Source: Flavobacteriales bacterium | GTDB lineage: Bacteria; Bacteroidota; Bacteroidia; Flavobacteriales_E; Vicingaceae | DNA length: 64,000 nt | Reading direction: 5' to 3' | Assembly (NCBI GenBank): GCA_002401955.1 | Contig: NVUQ01000005.1 | Coordinates: 36,342-100,341 of the forward strand | Shown: one piece after another, positions 17,291 to 26,375 of the stretch | Layout: each line of letters opens with the position of its first letter | Numbering within the stretch: the first letter of the stretch is position 1 | Notes under the pieces: model-generated | The model's input: the letters and a program-made list of their open reading frames with translations, nothing else | The model's database searches: none | Told to the model about the DNA's origin: nothing | Program-made: the position numbers and the translations under genes

Positions 17291-20194
17291 TTGATTTTTA
17301 AATTTTACCATATCATTTGCTTTTTCATATTAATTAATTGCTCAATTAAGGGGCAATTATATGAAAATAATAAAATAAACTATGGTACAGATGATGGCTT
17401 GCCTAGCTCAGAATGTTATGAAATAATACAAGATAGCAAAGGTTATATTTGGTTTGGTACAGATAGAGGTGTTGTAAAATACAACGGATATGAGTTTAAA
17501 GTGTTTACAACCCAGGATGGCTTAAACAACAATGTAGTGTTTCATATTGCAGAAGGTGCTGACGGTAAAATATGGTTTTATGATAAAACGCATCAATTAA
17601 GTTATATGCATAATGATAGTATTTACCCTTATAAATACAATCATTTGCTTAAAGAACACATCAATGAAATATCTAGAACATTTGGGATAACTATAGCTGA
17701 TAATAATACCATTTACTTTAGTTTCTCTAGTGCGAAGAATGAAAATATAAAAGGGATTACAGATGAGGGGATTGTATTGTATAATCCAAGATCAAGTAAT
17801 TTTTTGTTTAATCAGGTAAACAAAAAAGTAACAATTAATTATAATGCATATAATTTTAAATATGTTGACCACTCTAAAAATCTTGTACAATACAGTGTTT
17901 GTTATAAAAACGAAAAAAATGAGTTAACAAATTCTATTACTCATAATCCTAATAATACGTTTATATCAGTTTTAAGAGCTACTACAGATCTTAAGTCTTT
18001 GTGGTTTAGTCATCATAATAAACTCTTTGAGTTGGATGAAAATGGAAATATAAATGAATTGTATTCATTTAATGAGGGGATTATAGAGCTTGAAATTGAT
18101 AAACATGGAAACCTTTATATTGGCTTATTGTATAGTGGATTATGGGTTTTTCCGAATGCAAATACTAAAAATAAATATAAGTTAATTGATAATTGTTCCG
18201 TTTCTGGATTTGTAAGAGATAAAAATGGAGGAATATGGATAAGTACTTTAGAAAAAGGGGTCTTTTATTACCCATCAAATTCATTTTCTAACTACACCCC
18301 TTCAAAGGGTAAGAAAATTGATGGTATTGGAGGGGCTGATAATAATATTGTTTATAGTACAGAGAAAGGAGAACTGGTTAATCTTACAACGAATAAGCCA
18401 CTGAAATTAGAAAAAAATAGATCAAAACCTATAAGGAATATTATTACATTAAATAAAGAGAGTTTTATTGTAACAGCAGATAGAGCCTTGAGTTATTTCT
18501 ATTTCGATATTAATAAAAAACCAATTTTATTACCAACATCATGCAATGACTGGTTGAAGGTAAAGAATAACTTATATGGTGTTAATGATGGGAATATATA
18601 TCAAGCTTTTAAAAACGATTATCAATCAAATCTTTTATTTAGAGGAGACATTAAGTTTAATTGCTTGGAAAGTAATTTTGATAATTCTAATATATTACTA
18701 GGTTCAAACAAAGGGATTTATCAATATGCTAATGATACTTTATTTAGATGGAAAAAGGATGAACCCTTGTATGAGACAAGAGTTTCGGACATGGCATTGT
18801 TTAAGAACAATATTCTTTTTTCTGCTACAAGAGGAAATGGGTTGATAGTCCATGTAAAAGACAGTACACCCTACATTATATCTGATAAACAAGGGCTAAT
18901 TAGTAATGAATTAGATAATATATACATAAATGGCAATCATGTTTATGTCTTATCAAAAGAAGGCATGAGTTTATTAAGTTACGATGGAGAAAAGTTTAAG
19001 ATTACCAATTATACAAACAATAACGGTCTTTTAAGTAATGAGGTAAATGGTGTTTTTGAACATGATGATATGGTTTGGGTAGCGACAAATAAAGGAATTA
19101 CAAGGTTTAATTTATTACAACAAAAAAGTAACATATTTAACTCTCCGGTTTATTTAACATCATTTAAAGTATTAGATCAAATTATTGATAATAAACAACA
19201 GATCACTTTGGCACATCAAGAAAATGAGATTGAATTTTCTTATGAAGCTATTTCTTTTGCAAGTAAAGGGAAAATTAATTACAAGTATCAAATGGAAGGG
19301 ATGGATAATGATTGGGTGTTTACACAATCAAGAAGATTAAGATATCCTCGCTTACCCTCTGGAGATTTTGAGTTTAACATTTCATATCAACATCCAGATA
19401 AAACTTGGTCAGAACCAATAACATTGTTTAAAATAACGAAAAACAAACCAGTGTGGGAGAAATTATGGTTTTATATATTAATTATAATTGCTTTTGTGGG
19501 AATTGTTTTGTTGGTAGTTCAACGATATATTAAAAAAATTAAAAAAGAGGATGAAATAAGACAAAGAATAACTGATCTTGAAAGACGAGCGCTACAAGCT
19601 CAAATGAATCCGCATTTTATTTTTAATTCGTTAACATCAATACAAAGTTTAATTGCACAACACAATAATGAAAAAGCTGAATTATTTTTAGTAAGATTTT
19701 CTCGATTGGTAAGAACAGCACTAAATCAATCTTCAACTTCTTATGTTGTTTTGGCAGAAGAGTTAGAATTGATAAATAATTACATTGAGATAGAGGCTTT
19801 AAGATTCTCTAATGCATTTGATTGGTTTATTAAGATAGAAGGTGATATAGAAGTTGAAGGGATAAAAATACCACCAATGGTTATACAGCCTTTTATAGAA
19901 AATGCCATTGAACATGGTTTACTTCCTTTAGATAAAAAAGGATTAATAAATATAAGTTTAAAAAGAATTGATGATTCCATGCTACAATGGAGTATAGATG
20001 ATAATGGAGTAGGAAGAAAAGTGGCGGGAACTAAACACAAGAAAAAAGGTAGAGAATCAAAAGGAATAAAATTAGTTAAAGACCGTTTATTTATTCTTAA
20101 TAAAAAATCAACTGTTAAATTTGAAGATTTAATAGATGGTGAACAATCAAAAGGAACAAAGGTAATTTTAACTATACCTTATCAAAATGGATAA
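17291..20194 (+). CDS. LytS-type sensor kinase with periplasmic two-component propeller
   Basis: The 967-residue protein has a signal peptide (1-22), then a long periplasmic beta-propeller of Reg_prop repeats (GLPSSECYEIIQDSKGYIWFGT near 36, later DMVWVATNKGITRFN) and a Y_Y_Y domain (YKYQMEGMDNDWVF near 665). One membrane helix lies near 723-744. The cytoplasmic His_kinase domain has the phosphoacceptor His775 in NPHFIFNS, and the HATPase has PFIENAIEHG and DDNGVG. The start is TTG at 17291 and no nearby ATG preserves the signal peptide. It is followed 4 bp later by its LytTR regulator and divergent from the lanthipeptide operon, suggesting it senses an extracellular signal linked to it. Confidence 0.9.
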   Translation: MIFKFYHIICFFILINCSIKGQLYENNKINYGTDDGLPSSECYEIIQDSKGYIWFGTDRGVVKYNGYEFKVFTTQDGLNNNVVFHIAEGADGKIWFYDKTHQLSYMHNDSIYPYKYNHLLKEHINEISRTFGITIADNNTIYFSFSSAKNENIKGITDEGIVLYNPRSSNFLFNQVNKKVTINYNAYNFKYVDHSKNLVQYSVCYKNEKNELTNSITHNPNNTFISVLRATTDLKSLWFSHHNKLFELDENGNINELYSFNEGIIELEIDKHGNLYIGLLYSGLWVFPNANTKNKYKLIDNCSVSGFVRDKNGGIWISTLEKGVFYYPSNSFSNYTPSKGKKIDGIGGADNNIVYSTEKGELVNLTTNKPLKLEKNRSKPIRNIITLNKESFIVTADRALSYFYFDINKKPILLPTSCNDWLKVKNNLYGVNDGNIYQAFKNDYQSNLLFRGDIKFNCLESNFDNSNILLGSNKGIYQYANDTLFRWKKDEPLYETRVSDMALFKNNILFSATRGNGLIVHVKDSTPYIISDKQGLISNELDNIYINGNHVYVLSKEGMSLLSYDGEKFKITNYTNNNGLLSNEVNGVFEHDDMVWVATNKGITRFNLLQQKSNIFNSPVYLTSFKVLDQIIDNKQQITLAHQENEIEFSYEAISFASKGKINYKYQMEGMDNDWVFTQSRRLRYPRLPSGDFEFNISYQHPDKTWSEPITLFKITKNKPVWEKLWFYILIIIAFVGIVLLVVQRYIKKIKKEDEIRQRITDLERRALQAQMNPHFIFNSLTSIQSLIAQHNNEKAELFLVRFSRLVRTALNQSSTSYVVLAEELELINNYIEIEALRFSNAFDWFIKIEGDIEVEGIKIPPMVIQPFIENAIEHGLLPLDKKGLINISLKRIDDSMLQWSIDDNGVGRKVAGTKHKKKGRESKGIKLVKDRLFILNKKSTVKFEDLIDGEQSKGTKVILTIPYQNG

Positions 20195-20197
20195 TTT

Positions 20198-20953
20198 ATG
20201 AAAGTTGTAATTATTGATGATGAAGAAAATTGTAGGATACTTCTTGCACATAAAATTAATAAATATTGCAAAGAAGCAACGATTGTAGGTGAAGCTTCTA
20301 GTGTGAAAACAGGTGTTAATTTAATTAATGAAAAAAAACCTGATCTAATTTTTTTAGACATCCAAATGAATGATGGTACTGGTTTTGATTTGTTAAATAA
20401 AATAAAAGAAATAAAATTTAAAATAATTTTTACAACTGCATTTGATCAATATGCGATTAAAGCATTTAAATATTCAGCCATTCATTATTTATTGAAACCT
20501 CTAGATTACATTGAATTGATAGATGCGTTTAATCGGGCAACAAAAGAAGTAAATTATCAGGAACAAACAAAGGGGTTTTTAAATTCGTATCAAAATGGAA
20601 ATTTTGATACAATTTGTATAAGAACAGAAGATAACCTTTATAAGTTGCTCTTATCAGAAATTGAATTAATAGAAGCAGAAGGAAGTTATTGTATTTTTAA
20701 TTTAGAGGATAAAAAAAAGATAGTGATTTCTAAATCATTAAAAGAATATGAACAAATATTGCCTCATGAAAATTTTGTAAGAGTACATAGATCATACTTA
20801 ATTAATTTTAATTTTATTAAAGAATTTGACTACAAAAATTCCGATATAAAGTTGAAATCAGGAAAAAGGGTACCTGTTTCTAGAAGAAAGAAAAACAACT
20901 TTTTAAAAATGGCTTTAGATACAAATCATATAGAGCTAAAAAAGAAAAATTAA
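20198..20953 (+). CDS. LytTR-family response regulator
   Basis: The 251-residue protein has a receiver domain (1-120) with Asp7-Asp8, phosphoacceptor Asp54 in IFLDIQMNDG and Lys100 in LLKPLD. A LytTR DNA-binding domain (about 145-240) follows, with EAEGSYCIF and HENFVRVHRSYLIN. It is in the same operon as the sensor kinase 4 bp upstream. LytTR proteins bind pairs of direct repeats about two helical turns apart, which is the arrangement found at 17221-17250 and upstream of the surface-protein cassettes. Confidence 0.93.
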   Translation: MKVVIIDDEENCRILLAHKINKYCKEATIVGEASSVKTGVNLINEKKPDLIFLDIQMNDGTGFDLLNKIKEIKFKIIFTTAFDQYAIKAFKYSAIHYLLKPLDYIELIDAFNRATKEVNYQEQTKGFLNSYQNGNFDTICIRTEDNLYKLLLSEIELIEAEGSYCIFNLEDKKKIVISKSLKEYEQILPHENFVRVHRSYLINFNFIKEFDYKNSDIKLKSGKRVPVSRRKKNNFLKMALDTNHIELKKKN

Positions 20954-20959
20954 GGAGAA

Positions 20960-21304
20960 CTATTTATCTCCACCAGTTTTCTTTTTACCAGGCTTAACAC
21001 CTAGTTTTTTCTTCTTAACAAATTTAGCGTTCTTCTTAGCCATAATAGCTTTCTTTTTGTCTAATTCTTTTTGAGCTTTTCTAGCACCTTTTTTAGGGTT
21101 TTTAAAGTGTTTATTTTGTTTTTGGTATTCTTTTGCGATTTGAATACTTGGTGCTGTTTTATTATTTAGACCTGTATTGTATACACCTTTTTTATTTTTG
21201 TGCGACCTACCACTAAACATAGTGTTTTGATCTAACTTACTTTTGCAAGATCCTAATAGCATTAAAATAAGAATAACTCCTATAAGTTTTGTGATTATGT
21301 TCAT
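20960..21304 (-). CDS. Small, highly basic lipoprotein
   Basis: The 114-residue protein has a lipoprotein signal peptide with lipobox MLLGSC (Cys20). The C-terminal two thirds are strongly basic, with many Lys pairs and the ending KKLGVKPGKKKTGGDK. It is probably anchored in the outer membrane or periplasmic face. I do not recognise a functional family; nucleic-acid or anionic polymer contact is possible from charge alone. It ends 6 bp from the convergent response-regulator gene. Confidence 0.7.
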   Translation of the reverse strand: MNIITKLIGVILILMLLGSCKSKLDQNTMFSGRSHKNKKGVYNTGLNNKTAPSIQIAKEYQKQNKHFKNPKKGARKAQKELDKKKAIMAKKNAKFVKKKKLGVKPGKKKTGGDK

Positions 21305-21327
21305 ACCTTTTTCTTTTTTATAAAAGT

Positions 21328-21439
21328 GTCAGTTCGAGTGAAATTCTCTAAGAATTTAGTATCGAGAACAAACTTTTAAACTAGTTGGTTCTCGATATTA
21401 TTTTTCTTCGTTACACTTCTAAAAATCACTCGAACTGAC
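21328..21439. repeat. Nested palindromic intergenic element
   Basis: Perfect 14-bp inverted ends GTCAGTTCGAGTGA (21328-21341) and TCACTCGAACTGAC (21426-21439) enclose a second 10-bp inverted repeat, TATCGAGAAC (21360) and GTTCTCGATA (21388). A third hairpin, CTTCTAAAAATCA (21417) with TGATTTTTAGAAG (21442), overlaps the right end and is mutually exclusive with the outer stem. It sits between the Sco1 gene end and the small lipoprotein gene start. A mobile or repetitive palindromic element is likely. Confidence 0.75.
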
Positions 21440-21461
21440 AATGATTTTTAGAAGGAACTCA

Positions 21462-22115
21462 TTATTTTGTATTATACTCCTCTAATAACGCATAAATATC
21501 GCTAATTAGTCTGTCAACGTCTTTTTTTGATGTTCCATCATAAAAACCTCTTAGTCTTTTTTCTTTATCCACCAGCACAAAATTTTCGGTATGAACAAAG
21601 TCATTAACACCACCATCACCTTCGGTTATCGCTGCAAAATAGGTCTTACGTGCTAAATTATAAATCTGTTTTTTATTACCAGTTACAAAATTCCATTTAT
21701 CCGCAGAAACACCCAAGTCTGTTGCGTATTTATTTAACACAGGAACAGAGTCGGCCTCAGGCATAACAGTGTGTGATAAAAAAGAAATAGCTGGATTTTC
21801 AGTAAACTCATCATAAACACGATGCATTTGTTTGGTCATTTTAGGGCAAATAGTAGGGCAGGTTACAAAAAAGAAATCGGTAACGTAAATTTTATCTTCA
21901 TAATTATTTTCGGTTACTTCTTTACCATTTTGGTTTGTTAAGTTAAAAGAACCAACCCTATGAAATTTATCAACGTTTCTAATTGATTCATCCACCAATT
22001 CAGGATTAAGGTCTGCCGGATTAAAAACCTTTAAAACCTTAGGCTCATCTATCATAAAATAAGCAATAGTAATTCCTACTATTGTTATTAAAACTGCGGG
22101 TAAAAATCGTTTCAT
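21462..22115 (-). CDS. SCO1/SenC-family copper-binding protein
   Basis: The 217-residue protein has an N-terminal membrane anchor (about 4-21) and a thioredoxin-fold domain with the Sco copper site: Cys86 and Cys90 in TCPTICPK, and His175 in FVHTENF. Sco proteins deliver copper to the CuA site of cytochrome c oxidase or act as thiol-disulfide reductases. The gene lies 1 bp after the TlpA-like gene, so the two are probably one operon concerned with periplasmic redox or oxidase assembly. Confidence 0.9.
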   Translation of the reverse strand: MKRFLPAVLITIVGITIAYFMIDEPKVLKVFNPADLNPELVDESIRNVDKFHRVGSFNLTNQNGKEVTENNYEDKIYVTDFFFVTCPTICPKMTKQMHRVYDEFTENPAISFLSHTVMPEADSVPVLNKYATDLGVSADKWNFVTGNKKQIYNLARKTYFAAITEGDGGVNDFVHTENFVLVDKEKRLRGFYDGTSKKDVDRLISDIYALLEEYNTK

Positions 22116-22116
22116 G

Positions 22117-23589
22117 TTACTTTATCTTTCTAGCTTCTTCCCTACCTATAACTGTCTTTAAAAGAGCAGCATCTAATTTTTTAGCAATAATAGTTTTCGA
22201 TTTATCCAACAAATAAAGCTGAGGAGTAGTATAAACATCATAAGTGATGTTGTAGTTTAAACTTTTTAAATCAGTAAGCCCTTTAATAATATAATCAGTC
22301 GCTTTTTGTTGATCTTCATACACTTCTTGTGGAACAGCAACATTAATAAAATCTAAGTTGTAGTCTGTAATAAATTTTTTCCATTGGGCATTATGATGTG
22401 AACTTACTGAATACACTTTAATATCTATTGTACTTTTAACAGAATCGATGTAATGAGCTAGTTTCGGAAGTTCTTTCTTACAATGTCCGCAATCGGGATC
22501 CCAAAAAATAAGTACAGTATATTCCGACTGAACATCTCTATACATATTTATCCAATTGTTACCACTAGTATCTAATAAACTTAAATTAATAGCTGGTTTA
22601 CCAATAATAAGCGGAGCTATTTTTCTTGCCCTGTCTTGTACTTTTTCTATTTGTGCAGAATCTGCCCAATAAGCTAAATCATGAGTGTAATAATTTAAAC
22701 CAATGTGAGAAAATATCCCATCCATTCCCATTATTTTCGATTTTTCATAATAACTTAATAAGTGATGAACTGTATATTTAAAAATGTCTTTATTGGCCTT
22801 AGATTTTCCTATAATAATATCAACCTCTTTAATAATTGAATCTGGCATTGGATACACAATTTTTTGAAAATACTTCTCTAACTTATTGTGGTAAAGAGGG
22901 GTGTAGTTAATTCTTGCATCAGAAAAATCTACATCATCCCAAAAATGAGTTTTAACATATTGGTATTTTAATAATCTTTTTAAAGAGTCGCTTTTAATAT
23001 CATTGTATTCAGGAGCTTGGGGCTCTTTCATTGTTTTAAATATTTTAGAAACAAATAAATTTGGATATTCTTTTATAATATTTAATCGATACTCAATTAT
23101 ATCATCACCAATTTGAATAAGTTGCTCATTAATTTTTGTTTTCTCTTTATCAGATGTTTTTTCTGCCATAAGTTTCTCTCTTAGTGGTTGAGAAGCTTTT
23201 TGTTTTCCAGTAATAAATTTTAAATGTTCAAAAAACACCTCATTTTCTTTCGATTTTTTAATTTTCATGTTTTGGATGTAATCCAAAGTGTCTGTTTCTA
23301 AATCAATAAGAGATTCATCGTTAATTACAAGTTCAAACAATAACTTACCACCTGTGTATACACCGTAAATCCCCCCATGGTGAGGCTCATTGCCTTCAAA
23401 AATTACAACTCCAGAACTGTTAAATTGAGCTGTATCTTTATAGTACCGTTGCTGTCCGAAATAATTAATCAGGTAGCACGCAGTATCTTGCATGCCATCA
23501 ATTTTTATTTTTATTTTATATCCTTTATTTTCGGAGTATCCTGCCAAAGAAATGCTTAGCATTAACAGAATAGATAAGATTTTCTTCAT
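22117..23589 (-). CDS. TlpA-like thioredoxin-domain protein
   Basis: The 490-residue protein has a signal peptide (1-19). An N-terminal beta-rich DUF4369-like domain (about 22-110: KIKIKIDGMQDTACYLINYF) is followed by a helical middle and a C-terminal AhpC/TSA thioredoxin fold with active-site Cys367-x-x-Cys370 (DPDCGHCKKELP). This layout is typical of Bacteroidota periplasmic thiol-disulfide oxidoreductases. It is in an operon with the Sco1-like gene, one base apart. Confidence 0.88.
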   Translation of the reverse strand: MKKILSILLMLSISLAGYSENKGYKIKIKIDGMQDTACYLINYFGQQRYYKDTAQFNSSGVVIFEGNEPHHGGIYGVYTGGKLLFELVINDESLIDLETDTLDYIQNMKIKKSKENEVFFEHLKFITGKQKASQPLREKLMAEKTSDKEKTKINEQLIQIGDDIIEYRLNIIKEYPNLFVSKIFKTMKEPQAPEYNDIKSDSLKRLLKYQYVKTHFWDDVDFSDARINYTPLYHNKLEKYFQKIVYPMPDSIIKEVDIIIGKSKANKDIFKYTVHHLLSYYEKSKIMGMDGIFSHIGLNYYTHDLAYWADSAQIEKVQDRARKIAPLIIGKPAINLSLLDTSGNNWINMYRDVQSEYTVLIFWDPDCGHCKKELPKLAHYIDSVKSTIDIKVYSVSSHHNAQWKKFITDYNLDFINVAVPQEVYEDQQKATDYIIKGLTDLKSLNYNITYDVYTTPQLYLLDKSKTIIAKKLDAALLKTVIGREEARKIK

Positions 23590-23664
23590 AATTTTGAATT
23601 AATAAATAGATTTCAAATTTACCATTTAAAAACAAAGACTAAACCATTTTAACATTCTTTTAAC

Positions 23665-24462
23665 TTGCCTAAAATCCTTATCTATATTGTAATAATTATT
23701 CCAGCCATTTTAATTGGCTTGTGTATTGCTGTATATATATTTCAAGAACGATTAATATTTCATCCAGATATATTTTCGCATAAATATAAATACACTTTTA
23801 ATATTCCTTTTAAGGAACGGAATTTTAAAACCGAAGATGGTAATACCCTTAATGCACTTTATTTTAAAGTAGAGAATGCTAAAGGTGTTGTTTATTATCA
23901 TCATGGCAATGCAGGATCGCTTGCCTCTTGGGGAGAACGAGCAATAGATTTTACCAGTAAAGGATATGATGTTTTGATGTATGATTATAGAAGCTATGGT
24001 AAAAGCACAGGTAAAATAAAAAATGAAAAAATGCTTTTTGCCGATGCTTTATTAATTTATAAAGAATTGCTTTATGATTATAAAGAACGAGATATTGTGG
24101 TTTATGGAACATCTTTAGGAACGGGAATAGCATCTTATATTGCTTATAACAATAATCCTAGAAATTTGCTTTTAGAAACACCATATTATAATTTCTATGA
24201 TGTAGCTAAATTCCATTATCCTTATTTACCAAACTCCATTTTGTTGCAATATCAGTTTAAAACAGATAAGTATTTACCTCACATTAAAGGGAAAGTTTAT
24301 TTGTTTCATGGCACAGAAGATGAAACAGTTCCCTATAATTCTAGCGAACGTTTAGCAAAGTTATCTGATAACATCACCCTATTTACAATTAAAGATGGTT
24401 CGCACAATAACCTCAATACATTTGAGGATTACCATAAGCGCTTAGGAGAGGTGTTAGAGTGA
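23665..24462 (+). CDS. Alpha/beta hydrolase, membrane-anchored
   Basis: The 265-residue protein has a membrane helix at 4-25 and a hydrolase fold of the BEM46/YfhR kind. The oxyanion region is YYHHGNAGS (78-86), the nucleophile Ser150 is in YGTSLGTG, the acid is Asp219 in HGTEDETVP and the base is His247 in DGSHNNL. It probably hydrolyses an ester or peptide substrate outside or at the membrane; the substrate is unknown. The start is a TTG at 23665, since no ATG precedes the membrane helix. Confidence 0.85.
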   Translation: MPKILIYIVIIIPAILIGLCIAVYIFQERLIFHPDIFSHKYKYTFNIPFKERNFKTEDGNTLNALYFKVENAKGVVYYHHGNAGSLASWGERAIDFTSKGYDVLMYDYRSYGKSTGKIKNEKMLFADALLIYKELLYDYKERDIVVYGTSLGTGIASYIAYNNNPRNLLLETPYYNFYDVAKFHYPYLPNSILLQYQFKTDKYLPHIKGKVYLFHGTEDETVPYNSSERLAKLSDNITLFTIKDGSHNNLNTFEDYHKRLGEVLE

Positions 24463-24497
24463 ATTTAATTAGAATTTTTTATCAGAAAGTCTAGTAG

Positions 24498-25373
24498 CTA
24501 ATTAGGTCTCTTGTGTTTCCATCTTTTGTGCGACCATAACCAAATTTCAGGTTGTTGGATAATATCTTGCTCTAATCGTTTAGTGTGCATTTCAGAAATT
24601 TCGCCTTTTTGCGTTGCTGCTGGGTTTTCGCAGAGTAAGTCTGTAGTCATTTCATAATAACCACGTTTTACACGATTTACACTTACATAAATAACAGGGT
24701 AGTTTAGTTTAGTAGCAATAATTTCTGTTCCTAAAAAGATAGGAGTATCTTGTTTTAAAAAGGTTGTCCAATAAGCACTTTCAGGAGAAGGTGTTTGGTC
24801 AGCAATAAAAGCAGTAGCACTTAGTTCATCATCGTTTCTTAATCTTAACATGGTTTTAAAAGTTGCTGCCATGGGCATAATTTCAGTACCAAAACGAATC
24901 CTTTTTTTATTGATTAAACGGTTAAAATAAGGATTTTCTAAAGGCTTGTAAATAACGTGCAAGCGATAATTGGTGTTGTAAGCCATTTCGGCAGCAGCCA
25001 ATTCGTAATTTCCAAAATGGCCCATTACAAAAATTACTTTCCGTTTCTCTTTATTAAATTTATCTAAAAGACTAGTATCAGTAAAATGGCATCTTTTTAT
25101 CATAGCATTTTTACTGATGGTAATTGACTTAATCATTTCAACTACCCAGTCGCAAAAAAAAGAATAAAATTCTTTACAAATTTTGTTAATCTCTTGATCT
25201 GATTTATCTGGAAAAGAATTCTTTAAATTTTGGAGTACCACTTTTTTACGGTAACCCAGAACACGGTAAATAATAATATACATAAAATCGGAAACCCTAT
25301 AAAGCAACCAAAATGGCAAAATAGAAACCAAATATATAAAGGGAAGAGATATGTAATAAACAATCGCTTGCAT
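24498..25373 (-). CDS. Lipid A acyltransferase (LpxL/HtrB family)
   Basis: The 291-residue protein has an N-terminal membrane segment (about 5-27) and the acyltransferase motif HFGNYE (His119, Glu124), followed by RKKVVLQNL-type and WLWSHKRWK motifs. It should transfer a secondary acyl chain to lipid A precursors at the inner membrane. On the minus strand a TAGTTTTG box (25386-25379) matches the Bacteroidota -7 element only 5 bp before the ATG, so the transcript may have a very short leader, although no good -33 box was seen. Confidence 0.9.
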   Translation of the reverse strand: MQAIVYYISLPFIYLVSILPFWLLYRVSDFMYIIIYRVLGYRKKVVLQNLKNSFPDKSDQEINKICKEFYSFFCDWVVEMIKSITISKNAMIKRCHFTDTSLLDKFNKEKRKVIFVMGHFGNYELAAAEMAYNTNYRLHVIYKPLENPYFNRLINKKRIRFGTEIMPMAATFKTMLRLRNDDELSATAFIADQTPSPESAYWTTFLKQDTPIFLGTEIIATKLNYPVIYVSVNRVKRGYYEMTTDLLCENPAATQKGEISEMHTKRLEQDIIQQPEIWLWSHKRWKHKRPN

Positions 25374-25503
25374 TGTAGCAAAACTAACTAAAAAAACAGT
25401 GAATTGTATCGCCCTTTTTAATACTGTTTACAAGGGAATTGAGTTTTGGCATATCATTTGAAAGAGTGAAGATATGTTTAACCAAAAAATAGGAGGAATA
25501 GTT

Positions 25504-26337
25504 ATGAAAAATTTAATTGTAGTATTTGTTTTATCACTTTGTAGTAATGTGTTATTAGCTCACGGATTTTATGGAAGCAGTTATAACTCAGATTTAAACA
25601 TTAAGATGTGGGATAACTCTAGTTTTATTATTACGATAGATAATGGTCATCCACGAAAAACTAGAAATTTTAATTTGAAAAATATTGAGCCTGGTAATCA
25701 TTTTGTGAAAATTGTAAAAAAGAAAAGAAATCATCATTATGGACATGGACACCCAAATCACAATGGAGGAGGGTTTGTAGAAACAATTTTTAAAGGTAAT
25801 ATTAAGGTGCCAGCAAAAAGAAATGTATTTGTAAAAATTAAAGGAAAGAATCGCTTGAGTTTTAAATTCTTTAAAAAGAATCACAATCATCATGGTAATG
25901 GACACGGGCATAATAATCACCATAATAATAGTCATGGTAGTCATTATGGGTCTTTAAACCATTATGATGATTGGAATTACGGTTGCGAGCCAATAAACAA
26001 TCATGCAAGCCACAATAATCATAATGAGCATCATTATGGACCAATGAGTATGAGCGGTAATAGTTTTAATGAATTGGTGAGATTGATGAATAAAGAACAT
26101 TTTGACGATGATAGATTAGAGATAGCAAGACAAGCAATATCATCAAATAATATGGATGCAAAACAAGTTGCAAGAGTGTTAGAGCAGTTTACATTTGATA
26201 GTTCTAAACTTGAATTTGCAAAGATTGCCTACCGTAACACTATAGATAAAGAAAATTATTTTGTTGTGAATAGTAAGTTCACGTTTTCAAGTAGCGTTTC
26301 AGATTTGAATAATTTTATAAGGCATACAAATGCATAA
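25504..26337 (+). CDS. His-rich DUF4476 secreted protein
   Basis: Counted from the ATG at 25504 (MKNLIVVFVL), which has GGAGG 9 bp upstream, the protein is 277 aa with a signal peptide ending LLAHG. An earlier ATG at 25474 would add ten residues. A beta-sandwich-like N-terminal part is followed by a His/Asn/Gly-rich linker at about 125-180 that could bind metals. The C-terminal DUF4476 domain begins FNELVRLMNKEHFDDDRLEIA and is common in Bacteroidota exported proteins. The function is unknown. Confidence 0.82.
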   Translation: MKNLIVVFVLSLCSNVLLAHGFYGSSYNSDLNIKMWDNSSFIITIDNGHPRKTRNFNLKNIEPGNHFVKIVKKKRNHHYGHGHPNHNGGGFVETIFKGNIKVPAKRNVFVKIKGKNRLSFKFFKKNHNHHGNGHGHNNHHNNSHGSHYGSLNHYDDWNYGCEPINNHASHNNHNEHHYGPMSMSGNSFNELVRLMNKEHFDDDRLEIARQAISSNNMDAKQVARVLEQFTFDSSKLEFAKIAYRNTIDKENYFVVNSKFTFSSSVSDLNNFIRHTNA

Positions 26338-26340
26338 CAA

Positions 26341-26375
26341 AAAAAACTCCCGAAATAATTTCGGGAGTTTTTTTT
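26341..26375. terminator. Bidirectional terminator
   Basis: ACTCCCGAAAT and ATTTCGGGAGT form a perfect 11-bp stem around one base, with A and T runs outside. It serves the convergent DUF4476 and prfC genes. Confidence 0.9.
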
